From assembly GCA_046483385.1 (NCBI GenBank), contig JAWODG010000069.1, positions 1 to 64,000 of the forward strand: a DNA stretch of 64,000 nt. The letters run 5' to 3'. The notes under the pieces were generated by a model. The model did no database searches. It saw only the letters and a list, made by a program, of their open reading frames with translations, and was not told the DNA's origin. Shown here piece by piece: positions 1-9,156 of the stretch. Made by a program: the position numbers and the translations under genes. This DNA comes from B1Sed10-231 sp046483385 (GTDB lineage Bacteria > Planctomycetota > Brocadiia > SM23-32). The first letter of the stretch is position 1, and each line of letters starts with the position of its first letter.

Positions 1-658
1 TACAAAAAATAATGTAAAATTATCTTTTTACTTCTCGTACAAATTGAAAAGATTTTCTTGTAAAATAAGTTCGCTTTGGGAGCCCCGCAACAACAAGGCG
101 GCGGCAAGCCACCGCACTCCAGGGCCAGCCGGCAGGGGCACCTGGCAAGCAACCGGAGTCGGTCAGGCGCTTCTACAGACCTCAGTCTGCAGACCACAGT
201 CTCAAGCAGCCTCCCCGAGCCATTTCTCCGGTTGCGGGAGCCGAGTAGTATCCCCTCGGTCCTGCAGATCACCGGGGAGGGCACATCCGTCACAGATATC
301 CGCCGGCCGTTCCGTTGCACGGCAATATGCATATGGCCTTGTCTCGCTATGTATTATATCGCCTGTATACATCGGATCAGCGCTATAACGCCAGACCGGA
401 AAGATGTGGGTAAAGACAAGGGCGTGGGCCCGGGTTGTTGGGGCGGGGTACGTAGATGGAGCCCCGGCAAAGGGGGGCACGCCTATCATCGGCGCCCGGG
501 TCAACGGGCATAGAGGTCATAGCCGGGGCGGAAGACCCCATAGAAAGGGTACGCCTGAGAGAATCCGCCGGTCCTCAGGTAGGCCTTACGGACAGGCGGG
601 CGATGCTGCCCCGCAGTCGGTGGGTCGACCGAGGATGGGGGTCTGAGGGGTGGACCCG
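1..658. other. No supported gene; AT-rich left edge
   Basis: The first ~70 bases are strongly AT-rich, unlike the GC-rich remainder, and contain a short inverted pair TACAA/TTGTA. The rest is GC-rich. Open frames exist on both strands here, but none has a convincing ribosome binding site, recognisable domain or family-like composition. I see no tRNA or terminator that I can defend. Confidence 0.5.
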
Positions 659-3244
659 TCAGTCGGACGGTTTGCCGCGGCGCTCGATGCTGGCGAAGTC
701 GAGCTTACCGAGAAGCCCCTCGCCCCCGGCTTCTTCTTTCCTCTCTTCGTCGTCCGCCGCGGGTTCTTCTCCCTCCGGCGTGCTCTTCTTGAGCATCTGC
801 TGCTTGGTCTTGGACAGGCGGTCGCTGAGGCTTGCCTTCTGCACGCGGCGGCTGTCCATGCCCACGGTGCTTCTGGGTGTGCGCACGGCGCTTCCCGGCT
901 TCTTGTCCGGTACGGACGCCGCCGCGGCGGGTCGGGCTTCTTTGCGCGTTTCCTTCCTCTCGCGCTTTTCCCCGCCGGTGCGGCCCCGCGCCCTTTCGGG
1001 GCTCTCCTCCCTGAGCGACAGGGCAATGCGGGAGCGTTCTTCGTCCACGCGGACGACGCGCACGCGCACCCTGTCCCCGACGCAGACCACGTCGTAGGGG
1101 GTCTCGATATAGCGGTCGGCCAGCTCGCTTATGTGGATGAGGCCGTCTTCGCCGACGCCGATGTCCACGAAGACGCCGAAGTCCACGATATTGCGCACGG
1201 TGCCGTCGAGCCACTGGTCCGGTTCCAGGTCGGCCAGCGAGAGCCGCTTGTCACGCAGCACGGGGGCGGGTTCCTGCTGGCGCGGGTCCGGCCAGGGGCG
1301 CACCATCTCGTCGACGATGTCCTTCAGCAGCAGGTAGTGGACGTCGAACTCCTTCTCCAGGTCGGTAAGCTGCAGCTCGGAACGCTTCTGTTGGAGTTCG
1401 GCGCGGCCCTCCTCGTCGGCCAGCCTGTCGAGGGGTATTTCCAGTTCCTGGCAGATCCGCTCGGCGACGGGGTAGAACTTGGGGTGGACGCGGGTAACGT
1501 CCAGCGGGTTATCCGAGCCTTCCACGCGCATGAACCCGATGGCGCGTTCGTAACTGTCCTTATCTATTTTGGGGACGTGACGGACCTGTTCACGGCTGCT
1601 AAGCTTCCCGCGCTTGTCGCGGTGCGATACCAATTCGACGGCCTTCTCCGGGTCCAGGCCGGAGACGTAGCGTAGCAGGCTGTAGTGGGCTCTATTCGCG
1701 TCCACGCCGATGCTGCATACGCACTCTTCCAGCAGACGGTCCAGCAGCGTTTTGAGGGCACCGCCGTTGACGTCGTCCACGTAGGGGCTGGGGCAGAGCT
1801 GGCGGGCGTTGATCTTGACCAGTTCCGAGAGCGGGTCCAGCAGGCGGCGTCCTATGGCGACGGCGCAGCGCTCAGCGGGTTCCATCTCGCCCAGCTCGCC
1901 GGCGGCTGCCCGGCTGGTGCTGTATGCGTCGAGCCCGACTTCCTGAATCACGGTGTATTTCAACTCGGGGAAGCGGTCGGCGATCATCTCGCCGATCAGG
2001 TCTTCGGTTTCCTCCGTGCCCGTGCCGCCGCCTATGGCGGCCACCTTGAGGTCGTGTTCCTCAATCAGGCGGGAGATGGTCTCGACGGCCTCCTCGCGTT
2101 CATTCTGGGGCGGGTGGGGGTACGCGGTGGCCGTCTCCAGCACGTTCCCTTCCTCGTCCAGAGCGGCCAGGTTGCAGCCGGTGCGGTAGCCCGGATGCAC
2201 CGCAAGGACCCTTTCCTTGATGGGGCGCACCATGAGCATGGACTTGACGTTGCGCCGGATGATCTCGAGGGCCAGGCTCTCGGCCTCCTTGGACAACTCC
2301 TTGTCCAGCTCCCGGGCCACGATGCTGGCCAGGATATTCTCCAGGCTGTAGCGTATAGCTGAGACGAGGAATTCGGCGCTGTTGAGTTTTTTCAGGTCCT
2401 CGCCCTGGTTGGTCAGCACGGTGTCGCCGAGCTCGGAGACGATCTGCTCGAACTGGGCGGCGCCACCCGCCAGGTAGAGGTCGGCGGCGGCCCGCTTCAT
2501 CGCCTCCAGCGGCGGCTCCACGTTGTAGTCCAAAGCCTTCATCCGTTTGCCGCGCAGGATAACCAGCATGTGGTAAGGATGAAGCTTGGAGACGGGCTGG
2601 CGGTAGTCGAAGTACTGGCGGAACTCCCGGACCAGACGACCGGGCAGGGAGCGACGGGCCCGCCTGGCCACGATCTCGCCCTCCTCACGGAGCACCTCCC
2701 GCTGCCGATCGCGGTGGGTCTTTTCCTCGGCCACCCAGTCGGCGACTATGTAGAAGACACCCTCGAGGACGTCCTCGACGTCTTCCAGTTCGTGCTCGGG
2801 GTCAACGTAGGGTTCGGCGGCCGCGGCCATGTCCGCTATGAACTCTTCCTGGGACAGCACTTCGGTGGCCAGCGGGCCAAGCCCCTGGGAGAGGGCGAGG
2901 CGCGAGCGGGAGCGCTTACGAGGGCGGTAGGGAACGTAGTAGTCGATCAGTTCGCGGACGGTCGCGGCCTGCTCGATCTTCTGCTCCAACTCCTCGGTCA
3001 GGACATCGCGCTCGGCGAGCTTCTTGAGGATCTTGCGGCGGCGGCTCTCCAGTTTTTCCAGCCGCGCGCGCTCCTCGATAAGCTCGTAGAAGTTGTCCGC
3101 CTCGAGATTGGCGGCCAGCTCCTTGTGGTAGCGCATGATATAGGGAATGCTATAGCCTTCGTCGAGGAGCTCCAGAATCCGGCGAACCTGGTCGACAGTG
3201 AGATGAAACTTCGATGCGACGCTCTTGAGGGCCTTCTCAGGCAT
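659..3244 (-). CDS. tex: Tex-like RNA-binding transcription accessory protein
   Basis: A cytoplasmic nucleic-acid-binding protein of the Tex/YqgF-HhH-S1 family, known to bind RNA and to influence transcription and stress tolerance. The start is taken at the ATG opening MPEKALKSV; the open frame runs 23 codons further but family homology begins here, giving about 861 residues. Visible domains are an N-terminal helical Tex region, a central YqgF/RuvX-like RNase H fold (AVHPGYRTGCNLAALDEEG), helix-hairpin-helix segments, and a C-terminal S1 domain (VDFGVFVDIGVGEDGLIHIS). About 130 residues beyond S1 are charged, Lys/Arg/Glu-rich and probably disordered, longer than in E. coli Tex. A consensus sigma-70 promoter lies upstream. 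It is monocistronic as far as the window shows. Confidence 0.93.
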   Translation of the reverse strand: MPEKALKSVASKFHLTVDQVRRILELLDEGYSIPYIMRYHKELAANLEADNFYELIEERARLEKLESRRRKILKKLAERDVLTEELEQKIEQAATVRELIDYYVPYRPRKRSRSRLALSQGLGPLATEVLSQEEFIADMAAAAEPYVDPEHELEDVEDVLEGVFYIVADWVAEEKTHRDRQREVLREEGEIVARRARRSLPGRLVREFRQYFDYRQPVSKLHPYHMLVILRGKRMKALDYNVEPPLEAMKRAAADLYLAGGAAQFEQIVSELGDTVLTNQGEDLKKLNSAEFLVSAIRYSLENILASIVARELDKELSKEAESLALEIIRRNVKSMLMVRPIKERVLAVHPGYRTGCNLAALDEEGNVLETATAYPHPPQNEREEAVETISRLIEEHDLKVAAIGGGTGTEETEDLIGEMIADRFPELKYTVIQEVGLDAYSTSRAAAGELGEMEPAERCAVAIGRRLLDPLSELVKINARQLCPSPYVDDVNGGALKTLLDRLLEECVCSIGVDANRAHYSLLRYVSGLDPEKAVELVSHRDKRGKLSSREQVRHVPKIDKDSYERAIGFMRVEGSDNPLDVTRVHPKFYPVAERICQELEIPLDRLADEEGRAELQQKRSELQLTDLEKEFDVHYLLLKDIVDEMVRPWPDPRQQEPAPVLRDKRLSLADLEPDQWLDGTVRNIVDFGVFVDIGVGEDGLIHISELADRYIETPYDVVCVGDRVRVRVVRVDEERSRIALSLREESPERARGRTGGEKRERKETRKEARPAAAASVPDKKPGSAVRTPRSTVGMDSRRVQKASLSDRLSKTKQQMLKKSTPEGEEPAADDEERKEEAGGEGLLGKLDFASIERRGKPSD

Positions 3245-3329
3245 AATCAGCGGGTCCGCATTCCTTGAAATACAGGAGAGATGACGATGAGTCCTGCGGG
3301 GGGCAGAGCGCAATCAAGCAGAGCACGTA

Positions 3330-3358
3330 ATTATAGGCCATCCGAAACGCCCTGTCAA
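3330..3358 (-). promoter_or_regulatory. Consensus sigma-70 promoter of tex
   Basis: On the minus strand TTGACA (3358-3353) and TATAAT (3335-3330) are separated by exactly 17 bp. Both hexamers match the housekeeping consensus fully. It lies about 85 bp upstream of the tex start codon. Confidence 0.75.
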
Positions 3359-3484
3359 AGGTAATTCCGCTCTCGAGGGCGCTTTCATGGGTTTCCGTCA
3401 GGGAAATGAAGAAGTCCGTCTTCGCCGCTCACCACCCCCCGCGGCACGCGGTCAGACTTGAGGCTTCCAGGGTACGATACTAAG

Positions 3485-3513
3485 AGTCTAAGCAGTTGGC
3501 CAGCGGCTGTCAA
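3485..3513 (-). promoter_or_regulatory. Possible second upstream promoter toward tex
   Basis: On the minus strand TTGACA (3513-3508), a 17-bp spacer and TAGACT (3490-3485, 4 of 6) point the same way as the perfect tex promoter about 155 bp further on. It may be a distal tex promoter or drive a short leader or small RNA. Nothing else is recognisable in the 3245-3725 gap. Confidence 0.3.
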
Positions 3514-3725
3514 GCCCCTTTCCGGCCTCCCGGAAGAGGGCCCCAAGCAAGCATCGGCGACCACAGGTGGTCGAGTTGCGCATGGGTAGGACATCTGCGC
3601 GTGGAAGAAACGGGGAGGCGCCGGGCTCGGATTCCGTTGAAGCCGCCCGGGGCCGGCCTTATCCTCACCCCAGCCGCACAACCGCGCACGAGGCCACCAG
3701 CCACGGTATAGAGGAAGCCCTGCTG

Positions 3726-5213
3726 ATGAGGATACTTTACATCGACATTGACTGTCTGCGGCCGGACCACCTGGGCTGCTACGGGTACGGGCGGGATACC
3801 TCGCCCAACATCGACCGCCTGGCAAGCGACGGGCTGGTGCTGACCAATTGCCATACCTCCGACGCCCCCTGCCTGCCCAGCCGGGCGGCTTTGTTCAGCG
3901 GCCGGTTCGGCATCAACAACGGCGTGACCTGCCACGACGGGCCGGCCTCCCAGCTTCGCTACGCCGGCAGCGGGCACAGTCACCATCCCGAGGGACGGAT
4001 GCTGATGCGCGTGTTCCAGGACGAAGGGTGGAACACGGTCAGCTTCAGCGGCTTTGCCCAGCGCCACGTCGCGTGGTGGTACGTCGCCGGATTCACCGAG
4101 CACCACGGCAGTAAGCTGCCCGGTGGCAGCGAGCACGCCGGGGACGTCAACGCTCTGGTGCTCGACTGGCTGGAGCGCAACGGCCGGCAGGACGACTGGT
4201 TTCTGCACGCCCATTTCTGGGACGTCCACACGCCCTACGTGCCCCCGCAGGAGTTCATCGATGCCGTCGCGGACGGGCCGCCGCCGGCCTTCCCGGACGA
4301 GGAGACCGTGCGGCGGGACTACGAGACGATGTACGGCTCCCGCACGCCGCGCGACTGGTGGGGGCCCAGGTGGGAAAGCTGGAACGAGAAGGTGCCGGAC
4401 GAGATGTCCGGGCGCGCCGACCTGATCGGTTGGTACGACGCCCTGGACGGCGCCGTCCGCTACGCCGACCACGCCGTGGGGCAGATTCTGGAGACGCTGG
4501 AGGAGATCGGCATCGCCGAAGAGACGGTGGTCATCCTGTCCAGCGACCACGGGGAGGCTATCGGGGAACTGGGGATGTACTTCGAGCATGGGAACGCCTC
4601 GGAGGGATGCACGCGCGTGCCGCTCATCATCAGGTGGCCCGGCCTGACCGATGGAGGACGCCGCGAGGACGGTCTCACCTACCAGCTCGACCTCTGCCCC
4701 ACGCTGACGGAGATGCTGGACCTGCCCACGCCGGAACGCTGGGACGGGCAGAGCTTCGCGCAGGCCCTGCGGGGCCGGGAGCTCAACGGGCGGGACTACC
4801 TGGTCTGCGGCTGCGGCATCTACAGCTTCCAGCGAGCGGTGCGGACGCCCCGCTGGCGGCTCATTCGCACCATACACCCGGGCATCTACCCGTACGGTCC
4901 GCTTTACCTGTACGACATGGAGGCCGACCCGCACCAGACCACCAACCTCGCGGAGGATGAGCCGGAGGTCGTTGCCCGGCTGGACCACCTGCTCAGCGAG
5001 TGGTGGCACGAGCACTGCACGGGCTCGGACGCGTCCCTGGACCCCTTCCAGCTCCAGATGGCCGCCGGGCACAGCCCCGACCTTTACTGCGGCCTGGACG
5101 CTATGCTGGAGCGGCTGAAAGAGATGGGGCGGGAGGAGCAGTATAAGGACCTCGTTGAACGGCGGCTGGAACGCAAGCCCCTGCCGCGCCCCTGGGGCAA
5201 CGTGCTGCTGTGA
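3726..5213 (+). CDS. Sulfatase, Cys-type (CxPxR)
   Basis: A 495-residue member of the sulfatase/alkaline phosphatase superfamily. The ATG at 3726 (MRILYIDIDC) is chosen because the metal-binding N terminus starts immediately; the frame extends further upstream without family similarity. The formylglycine motif reads C49-L-P-S-R53, so Cys49 would be the oxidised catalytic residue. SSDHGEAIGE is the second metal-site motif. No signal peptide is visible, so the protein should be cytoplasmic and act on imported or cell-internal sulfate esters. No sulfatase-maturing enzyme is encoded in the window. plsY starts 49 bp downstream, so the two may be cotranscribed. Substrate cannot be deduced. Confidence 0.9.
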   Translation: MRILYIDIDCLRPDHLGCYGYGRDTSPNIDRLASDGLVLTNCHTSDAPCLPSRAALFSGRFGINNGVTCHDGPASQLRYAGSGHSHHPEGRMLMRVFQDEGWNTVSFSGFAQRHVAWWYVAGFTEHHGSKLPGGSEHAGDVNALVLDWLERNGRQDDWFLHAHFWDVHTPYVPPQEFIDAVADGPPPAFPDEETVRRDYETMYGSRTPRDWWGPRWESWNEKVPDEMSGRADLIGWYDALDGAVRYADHAVGQILETLEEIGIAEETVVILSSDHGEAIGELGMYFEHGNASEGCTRVPLIIRWPGLTDGGRREDGLTYQLDLCPTLTEMLDLPTPERWDGQSFAQALRGRELNGRDYLVCGCGIYSFQRAVRTPRWRLIRTIHPGIYPYGPLYLYDMEADPHQTTNLAEDEPEVVARLDHLLSEWWHEHCTGSDASLDPFQLQMAAGHSPDLYCGLDAMLERLKEMGREEQYKDLVERRLERKPLPRPWGNVLL

Positions 5214-5262
5214 GAAGGTTACGCAATGGCTGACTTCGGCAATTCGCCTGGAGGAGGCTCGG

Positions 5263-5913
5263 ATGAACGCTGTGCTGTGGTTGCTCCCGGTGGCGGCCTA
5301 CCTGTACGGTTCGGTGCCTTACGGCTTCCTGGCCGCAAAGCTGTTGAAGGGGGTGGACATCCGCGAGACGGGCAGCGGCAACATCGGCGCCACGAACGCC
5401 GCTCGCGTTCTGGGCTTCAAGTTCTTCCCTCTCATATTTCTGCTGGACGTCTCGAAGGGCCTCTTGCCTGTGCTGGCGGCGGGATACCTCGTGCCGCCCG
5501 CGAGCTATGCCCCGGCGCCCCTCGTCATCATCACCGGTGTGGCCGCCATACTGGGTCACGTGTTCCCGGTGTATTTGGGTTTCAAAGGCGGCAAGGCCGT
5601 GGCCACCAGCACGGGGGTGTTCCTGGCTCTGGCCTGGATGCCGCTGGTTCTGGCGGCGGCCGTCTGGGCCGTGGTCTTCGCGCTCTGGCGCTACGTGTCT
5701 CTGGCGTCCATCTGCGCGGCCCTGGCGCTGCCCGTGGCCGTTGTGCTGACCTACCCCGACGCGCTGGGTTCCGGCATTCTCCTCACCGTTGTGGCGACGG
5801 CAGGCGGCCTCTTCGTCGTCTATCTACACCGGGGGAACATCCGCCGGCTCCTCCGAGGCGAGGAGCACAAGATAGGCCGCCGTCGCCCGGACGGCGGGGA
5901 CGCTGCCGCCTGA
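5263..5913 (+). CDS. plsY: Glycerol-3-phosphate acyltransferase PlsY
   Basis: Integral membrane enzyme that transfers an acyl group from acyl-phosphate to sn-glycerol-3-phosphate, the first step of phospholipid synthesis with PlsX. The ATG at 5263 has a GGAGGAGG-like ribosome site and gives 216 residues, normal for PlsY. Conserved motifs are the GSVPYG start, GSGNIGATNAARVLG loop and GHVFPVYLGFKGGKAVAT. About five hydrophobic segments are visible. It lies close behind the sulfatase on the same strand and converges with the MDR oxidoreductase gene. The C terminus ends in a short basic tail. Confidence 0.95.
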   Translation: MNAVLWLLPVAAYLYGSVPYGFLAAKLLKGVDIRETGSGNIGATNAARVLGFKFFPLIFLLDVSKGLLPVLAAGYLVPPASYAPAPLVIITGVAAILGHVFPVYLGFKGGKAVATSTGVFLALAWMPLVLAAAVWAVVFALWRYVSLASICAALALPVAVVLTYPDALGSGILLTVVATAGGLFVVYLHRGNIRRLLRGEEHKIGRRRPDGGDAAA

Positions 5914-5986
5914 GGCGGGCAAGCTTCCCGTGCTTCGTGGTCCACATCGTCTTGAAGGGCTCGGAGATCCAACATCTGCCGGCGGG

Positions 5987-7018
5987 TCACTCGACGGCCA
6001 GCACGATCTTGCCGAACTGCTCGCCGCCTTCCATCAACTCGGTGGCCTGTCGTACCTCGTCGAGCGGGAAGACTGTGTCCACGACGGGCTCCATGCCCGC
6101 GGTCTCGATGGCGGTCAGCATGTCGCGCAGTTCGGCATCGGTGCCCAGCGTGGAGCCGAGCGCGGATATCTGGTTCCAGTAGAGGGCCTGCAGGTTCGTC
6201 GTGGCCTCGGCGCCGGTGGTCACCCCGCAGATGACGATGCGCCCGCCCCGGCGGACCACCTCGAGGTCAACCAGCCAGGTGGCGGCGCCGACGGTGTCGA
6301 AGGCGATGTCCACGCCGCGTTCGCCGGCCAGTTCCAGCACGCGGGCCGGCAGATCCCCGATGGTGTGGTAGTTGATCGTCTCGTCGGCGCCCAGCGCGCG
6401 GGCCTGCTCCAGCTTCTCGTCGGACGAGGAGGTCACGATGGCGCGGGCTGAGGTGAGTTGCAGGAACTGCAGGGCGGCCAGCGCCACGCCGCCGCCGATG
6501 CCGTGGATCAGGACCGTCTCCCCGGGTTGTACCCGCGCCCGGGTGAACAGCATCCGCCAGGCGGTCAGGTACGCGACGCAGAGGGCGGAGGCCTCCTGGA
6601 AGTCCAGGTGTGCGGGCTTCGGGGCCACGCAACGGGCGGGCACGGTCAACTGCTCGGCAAAGGTGCCGGGGCGGTGCATACCCACGATCCCGAAGTTCTC
6701 GCACAGGCTGTGCTCTCCGTCCCGGCAGAACCGGCAGTGCCCGCAGGCGAGCCCCGGGTCAATGATGACCTCGTCCCCCACGGACACGCCTTCCACCCCC
6801 GGGCCGACGGCACTGATCACTCCGGCGGCGTCGCTGCCCAGAACATGGGGCCACTCGAGGTCCTGTCGGCCCCCCTGTCGCACCCAGATATCCAGGTGGT
6901 TCAGCGCGGCCGCCTTCACGTCCACCAGCACCTCGCCGTCGCCGGGCTCCGGCGTCGGGATGTCCTCCACGCGGATGACGTCGGGTTCCCCATGTTCACG
7001 GATCACGGCGGCTTTCAT
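5987..7018 (-). CDS. MDR-family NAD(P)-dependent alcohol dehydrogenase / quinone oxidoreductase-like
   Basis: A 343-residue medium-chain dehydrogenase/reductase. The N-terminal GroES-like half carries the structural zinc lobe (four Cys in ACGHCRFCRDGEHSLC). The Rossmann half has the dinucleotide loop HGIGGGVALAALQ. The catalytic zinc ligands of classical alcohol dehydrogenases appear absent: ALNHLD stands where Cys is expected and LGSDAAG where GHE is expected. This places it near quinone oxidoreductase/crotonyl-CoA reductase-like MDRs. The start ATG has a GGGGGA ribosome site. It lies 117 bp beyond the DHH gene in the same direction, with a repeat element between, so cotranscription is uncertain. 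Substrate unknown. Confidence 0.85.
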   Translation of the reverse strand: MKAAVIREHGEPDVIRVEDIPTPEPGDGEVLVDVKAAALNHLDIWVRQGGRQDLEWPHVLGSDAAGVISAVGPGVEGVSVGDEVIIDPGLACGHCRFCRDGEHSLCENFGIVGMHRPGTFAEQLTVPARCVAPKPAHLDFQEASALCVAYLTAWRMLFTRARVQPGETVLIHGIGGGVALAALQFLQLTSARAIVTSSSDEKLEQARALGADETINYHTIGDLPARVLELAGERGVDIAFDTVGAATWLVDLEVVRRGGRIVICGVTTGAEATTNLQALYWNQISALGSTLGTDAELRDMLTAIETAGMEPVVDTVFPLDEVRQATELMEGGEQFGKIVLAVE

Positions 7019-7042
7019 CGATTTCCCCCGAAAAGCAGTTTA

Positions 7043-7141
7043 TAGTTGATAGGTGGTAGTTGGCAGTTTGAACATCAGTCGCCCGGCCGGCGATCGTGCG
7101 ACGGGCACAGGGGCGCCACAGGCGACTAACAACCATCAACT
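7043..7141. repeat. Inverted-repeat element with TAGTTG/CAACTA arms
   Basis: The left arm (about 7043-7068) contains AGTTGATAGGTGGTAGTTGG. The right arm (7125-7141) contains ACTAACAACCATCAACT, roughly its reverse complement. A GC-rich 55-bp centre separates them. The right arm slightly overlaps the end of the DHH gene. A related element lies at 28692-28812. Confidence 0.5.
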
Positions 7142-8215
7142 CTTCGTCCCGCCGCCCGGTTTTCCGGGCACCCCCGGCAGTTTCGTCAGCGGCGTCAGTT
7201 CGGCGTTCGGCTTCAGACCCAGTTCCTCCAGCAGCCGGCTGGTGAGGCGGTCTCGCACCTGGTCGGCCGGGTTGTCGTCGTCCAGCGGTATACTGCCGCC
7301 GGCGATCATGCCATGGCCGCCGGCGAGGTGAGGCTCTCCGACCACATCGCGGAGCAGCTGGCCGGCGCGGGCGTCCTGATTGCGTGCGCGCAGGGAGAGC
7401 ACCAGCTTGTCACCGTAGTCGCCCGTGCAGAGCGCCCACTGGATCCCCTGAACATCGACGAGCATGTCGGCCATCTCCGCCACCGTCTCGGAAGTGCTTA
7501 CGTCGGGGATGTGGCAGATGAGGACTTCACCGGCCACGCGGGCCGCATTGATGGCGCGCTGGAGGTCGGCGAAGAAGGCCGGCGTCCGCTGCGGATGGTG
7601 GAGTCGTCCGAGCAGCGGTTGGTCGGAGACGGGGAAGGCTTCCAGGAACGCCGCGATGTCGGCGTCGGCGGCCTGCCGGCCGAGGTCCTGCGTTTCGCTG
7701 CTTATCCCGTAGCAGATGGCGGTCGCCAGCCGGGGGCTGAGTTCCGCCCCGGCGCTGAGCAGGTATTCGGTCGCTATCGTCGTGACGGCGCCGTAGTCCG
7801 GCCGTATGTCCACCAACTGTCCTCTCAACCCGTCATGGGGGGCGTGGTGGTCCAGGACCGCCACTACGTTGGCGTCTTCGGGTACGGAGTTGTTGCCGAA
7901 GCCGGGCTGGGTGTCCACCGCGATGCAGACGTCGTCGGGCCGGAACTTGATGTTGTCCACCGACCAGAGCGGTATCTCGAGCGCCTCCACCATGTAGCGG
8001 TTCTCGGCGCGGCCTATAAGACCTCCGTAGGCGATACGCGGCTTGCTCAGGCCCAACTGGTCCACCATGTGGGCCAGGCAGAGCGCCCCGGCCATCGAGT
8101 CCGGATCGGGGTTGTCGTGGGTGAAGATGAGCACACGGGGGCTGTTCCCTATGAGGCCTTTCAGTTGCTGCACCTTCTCGGTGCTGCTGGGAAGCTGTGG
8201 TCGCTGTCGGTTCAA
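7136..8215 (-). CDS. DHH-family phosphoesterase (NrnA-like)
   Basis: A 359-residue cytoplasmic phosphoesterase of the DHH/DHHA1 superfamily, which includes nanoRNases and pAp phosphatases (NrnA) and cyclic-dinucleotide hydrolases. Metal-binding motifs are IFTHDNPDPDSMAGALCLA near residues 31-48, the VAVDT-type Asp, and the signature LDHHAPHDG near residue 120. A C-terminal DHHA1-like GGHGMIAGGSI glycine loop is present. The called start is TTG; the next in-frame alternatives lie close to the first motif, so the exact start is uncertain. It is the last gene of the operon, 13 bp behind the DUF2156 gene. Exact substrate is not determinable. Confidence 0.85.
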   Translation of the reverse strand: MNRQRPQLPSSTEKVQQLKGLIGNSPRVLIFTHDNPDPDSMAGALCLAHMVDQLGLSKPRIAYGGLIGRAENRYMVEALEIPLWSVDNIKFRPDDVCIAVDTQPGFGNNSVPEDANVVAVLDHHAPHDGLRGQLVDIRPDYGAVTTIATEYLLSAGAELSPRLATAICYGISSETQDLGRQAADADIAAFLEAFPVSDQPLLGRLHHPQRTPAFFADLQRAINAARVAGEVLICHIPDVSTSETVAEMADMLVDVQGIQWALCTGDYGDKLVLSLRARNQDARAGQLLRDVVGEPHLAGGHGMIAGGSIPLDDDNPADQVRDRLTSRLLEELGLKPNAELTPLTKLPGVPGKPGGGTKS

Positions 8216-8228
8216 GGCATGGGCCCTT

Positions 8229-9146
8229 TCATTCCTGGCACCGCCCGGCGGCGGCCTGTCCTGGCGCCGCCATCGCCTTGCCGGTCAGGCTTGCGGTGAA
8301 CTTCTCCACCATGTGGTCCGGATGATAGCTCTTCTTGGCTTTGCGCAGGCCGGGGATACCGAGGTCCTGCTCACGGTTGACGAACTCGAACTCGCCCAGG
8401 CAGTTCTGGCAGAACCACTGGTTTACCACCTGGTAGAGCCCCGTGAATGCGCTCATGGCTTTCTCGAAGTGGACTACAGCCGTGCGCTGGTTCAGCCTCT
8501 CGCCGACGGTGTAAGCCTCCAGTTGGCCGTCTATGCGGACGGCCCCGCCCATAAGCTCGAATTCCTCGTAGTGTCGCAGAGTCTCCTGAATGGCGTTGTA
8601 CTCCGCACAGAGGCCCTTCTTCCGCCCGCAGTCCCGCTCGTCGCACCATCGGTCCTGCAGGTGGGCCACTTCGTCCAGGATGTCCGGCGTTATCTCGCAC
8701 CACTCGCAATCGTAGCTGGAGAGGCACTGGTTGACCAGATTCTGCTGTCGGTGGTAACGGTTGCCGGGCAGTTCCGCCAGCGCCTCGCGGCGATAGACGT
8801 AGTCCGCGTTGTCCCGGTCCTCCTGGACCTTGAAACCCTCGTCTCTCAACTCGTTGGCCGTTGCGGCCGGAATGCGCTTCAGGCCGGCGGCCCCTGCGTC
8901 GGCGAGATCGTCCAACAGATCAACCATGGACGCGTCCCCCCGCTGGGGACCCAGCACGGTGCGCTCGCCGTCGTCGTCGTGGAGAAAGACCAGGCAGCCC
9001 TGCAGTTCACCTACAAGTATGGGCCGATGGTCGCGCCATGCATAGAGGTTGGTGAACGTGTGTTCCGAGACCTCCGGCGGCCAGCTTCGCAGATACTCGT
9101 TGACCATGTCTCGGTGTTCCAGGGAAATCTCTTCCCAATCTGTCAT
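8229..9146 (-). CDS. DUF2156 (phosphatidylglycerol lysyltransferase C-terminal-like) protein
   Basis: A soluble 305-residue protein resembling the GNAT-like catalytic half of phosphatidylglycerol lysyltransferases (DUF2156). The opening FTNLYAWRDH segment and the late HFEKAMSAFTGLYQVVNQWF region are typical of the family. No transmembrane flippase half is present, so it is the stand-alone form, whose acceptor is generally unknown. The ATG has a GGAG site 6 bp upstream. It sits 10 bp behind the DUF255 gene and 13 bp ahead of the DHH gene, so it is mid-operon. Confidence 0.8.
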   Translation of the reverse strand: MTDWEEISLEHRDMVNEYLRSWPPEVSEHTFTNLYAWRDHRPILVGELQGCLVFLHDDDGERTVLGPQRGDASMVDLLDDLADAGAAGLKRIPAATANELRDEGFKVQEDRDNADYVYRREALAELPGNRYHRQQNLVNQCLSSYDCEWCEITPDILDEVAHLQDRWCDERDCGRKKGLCAEYNAIQETLRHYEEFELMGGAVRIDGQLEAYTVGERLNQRTAVVHFEKAMSAFTGLYQVVNQWFCQNCLGEFEFVNREQDLGIPGLRKAKKSYHPDHMVEKFTASLTGKAMAAPGQAAAGRCQE

Positions 9147-9156
9147 GGGGACTCCA

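Noticed and set aside
44..646. Several short plus- and minus-strand open frames
   Set aside because: No ribosome binding sites, no homology-like composition, and mutual overlap; typical GC-rich chance frames.
3510..5072. 520-residue minus-strand open frame opposite the first sulfatase
   Set aside because: Translation is low in recognisable motifs, while the plus-strand frame has full sulfatase motifs.
5911..5935. GCGGGCAAGCTTC motif shared with 15761 and 61251, considered as a regulatory site
   Set aside because: Only about a dozen bases are shared, positions relative to genes differ, and it is more likely debris of a dispersed repeat.
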